Assembly (NCBI GenBank): GCA_903922545.1
Contig: CAIXUE010000130.1
Coordinates: 1-5,735 of the forward strand
DNA from: an uncultured Alphaproteobacteria bacterium
GTDB taxonomy: Bacteria > Pseudomonadota > Alphaproteobacteria > Micropepsales > Micropepsaceae
DNA: 5,735 nt
Direction: 5' to 3'
Positions 5,612 to 5,735 of the stretch are shown one piece after another (position 1 is the stretch's first letter; every line of letters begins with the position of its first letter). Made by a program: the position numbers and the translations under genes. Under the pieces are notes generated by a model. The model ran no database searches. It worked only from the letters and a program-made list of their open reading frames with translations, and was not told the DNA's origin.

Positions 5612-5735
5612 GCGCCGCTGGCGAAGCCGGGGATTTCGACAATCTGGAAATTGTCGCGCCCGAAGATTCCCTGATGGTCACGGTCGATGGCTTTGAAGGC
5701 CCGCTCGACCTGCTGCTCACTCTGGCGCGCAACCA
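5608..5735 (+). CDS. scpA: Segregation and condensation protein A (kleisin), N-terminal part
   Basis: The first 42 codons are present and the gene runs off the window. After a variable acidic leader of about 20 residues comes VDGFEGPLDLLLTLAR (26-41), the conserved N-terminal block of ScpA. This forms part of the kleisin helical domain that contacts the neck of SMC. ScpA with ScpB and SMC forms the condensin-like complex that compacts and segregates the chromosome. The ATG overlaps the nagZ TGA (ATGA), with a GGGGG stretch seven bases upstream as a weak ribosome-binding sequence, so coupling to nagZ is likely. scpB and then tat translocase genes are the expected next genes in alphaproteobacteria, but they lie outside the window. 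Confidence 0.92.
   Translation, partial: MSAAGEAGDFDNLEIVAPEDSLMVTVDGFEGPLDLLLTLARN

Overview
This is a gene-dense, high-GC stretch of bacterial chromosome made of housekeeping genes. The gene content and order (erpA / dgt / SPOR-domain protein / nagZ / scpA, with xthA beside erpA) point to an alphaproteobacterium. I cannot name the genus from sequence alone. I see no mobile element, RNA gene, CRISPR array or phage gene. No gene-free stretch is longer than 68 bases.

Left edge (1-43): the last 13 codons of a plus-strand gene whose residues resemble the end of a GGDEF (diguanylate cyclase) domain. Its stop lies two bases from the stop of the convergent gene cluster.

Left cluster (46-2257, minus strand, read right to left): erpA (Fe-S carrier), xthA (exonuclease III), a 126-residue secreted or periplasmic protein of unknown function, and a cytosolic FrnE-like DsbA-family oxidoreductase. 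The stop of erpA and the start of xthA share one base (TGATG). The other gaps are 43 and 4 bases, so the four are probably one transcript. The theme is loosely redox, Fe-S and DNA repair.

Divergent control region (2258-2304): 47 bases separate erpA from dgt. They hold a perfect 6+6 inverted repeat that abuts a smaller 4+4 one, the best operator candidate in the window.

Right cluster (2305-5735, plus strand): dgt (dNTP triphosphohydrolase), then a 68-base gap with a possible promoter. A tight chain follows: a membrane-anchored SPOR-domain protein, nagZ (beta-N-acetylhexosaminidase) and the start of scpA (cohesin-like kleisin), joined by two ATGA overlaps. The chain links septal peptidoglycan binding, peptidoglycan recycling and chromosome segregation. 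scpB and tat genes are the expected downstream neighbours. In many alphaproteobacteria argS sits between dgt and the SPOR gene. Here it is absent.

I found no convincing undescribed system. The items most worth following up are the divergent erpA/dgt palindromes, the unassigned periplasmic protein, and the missing argS.
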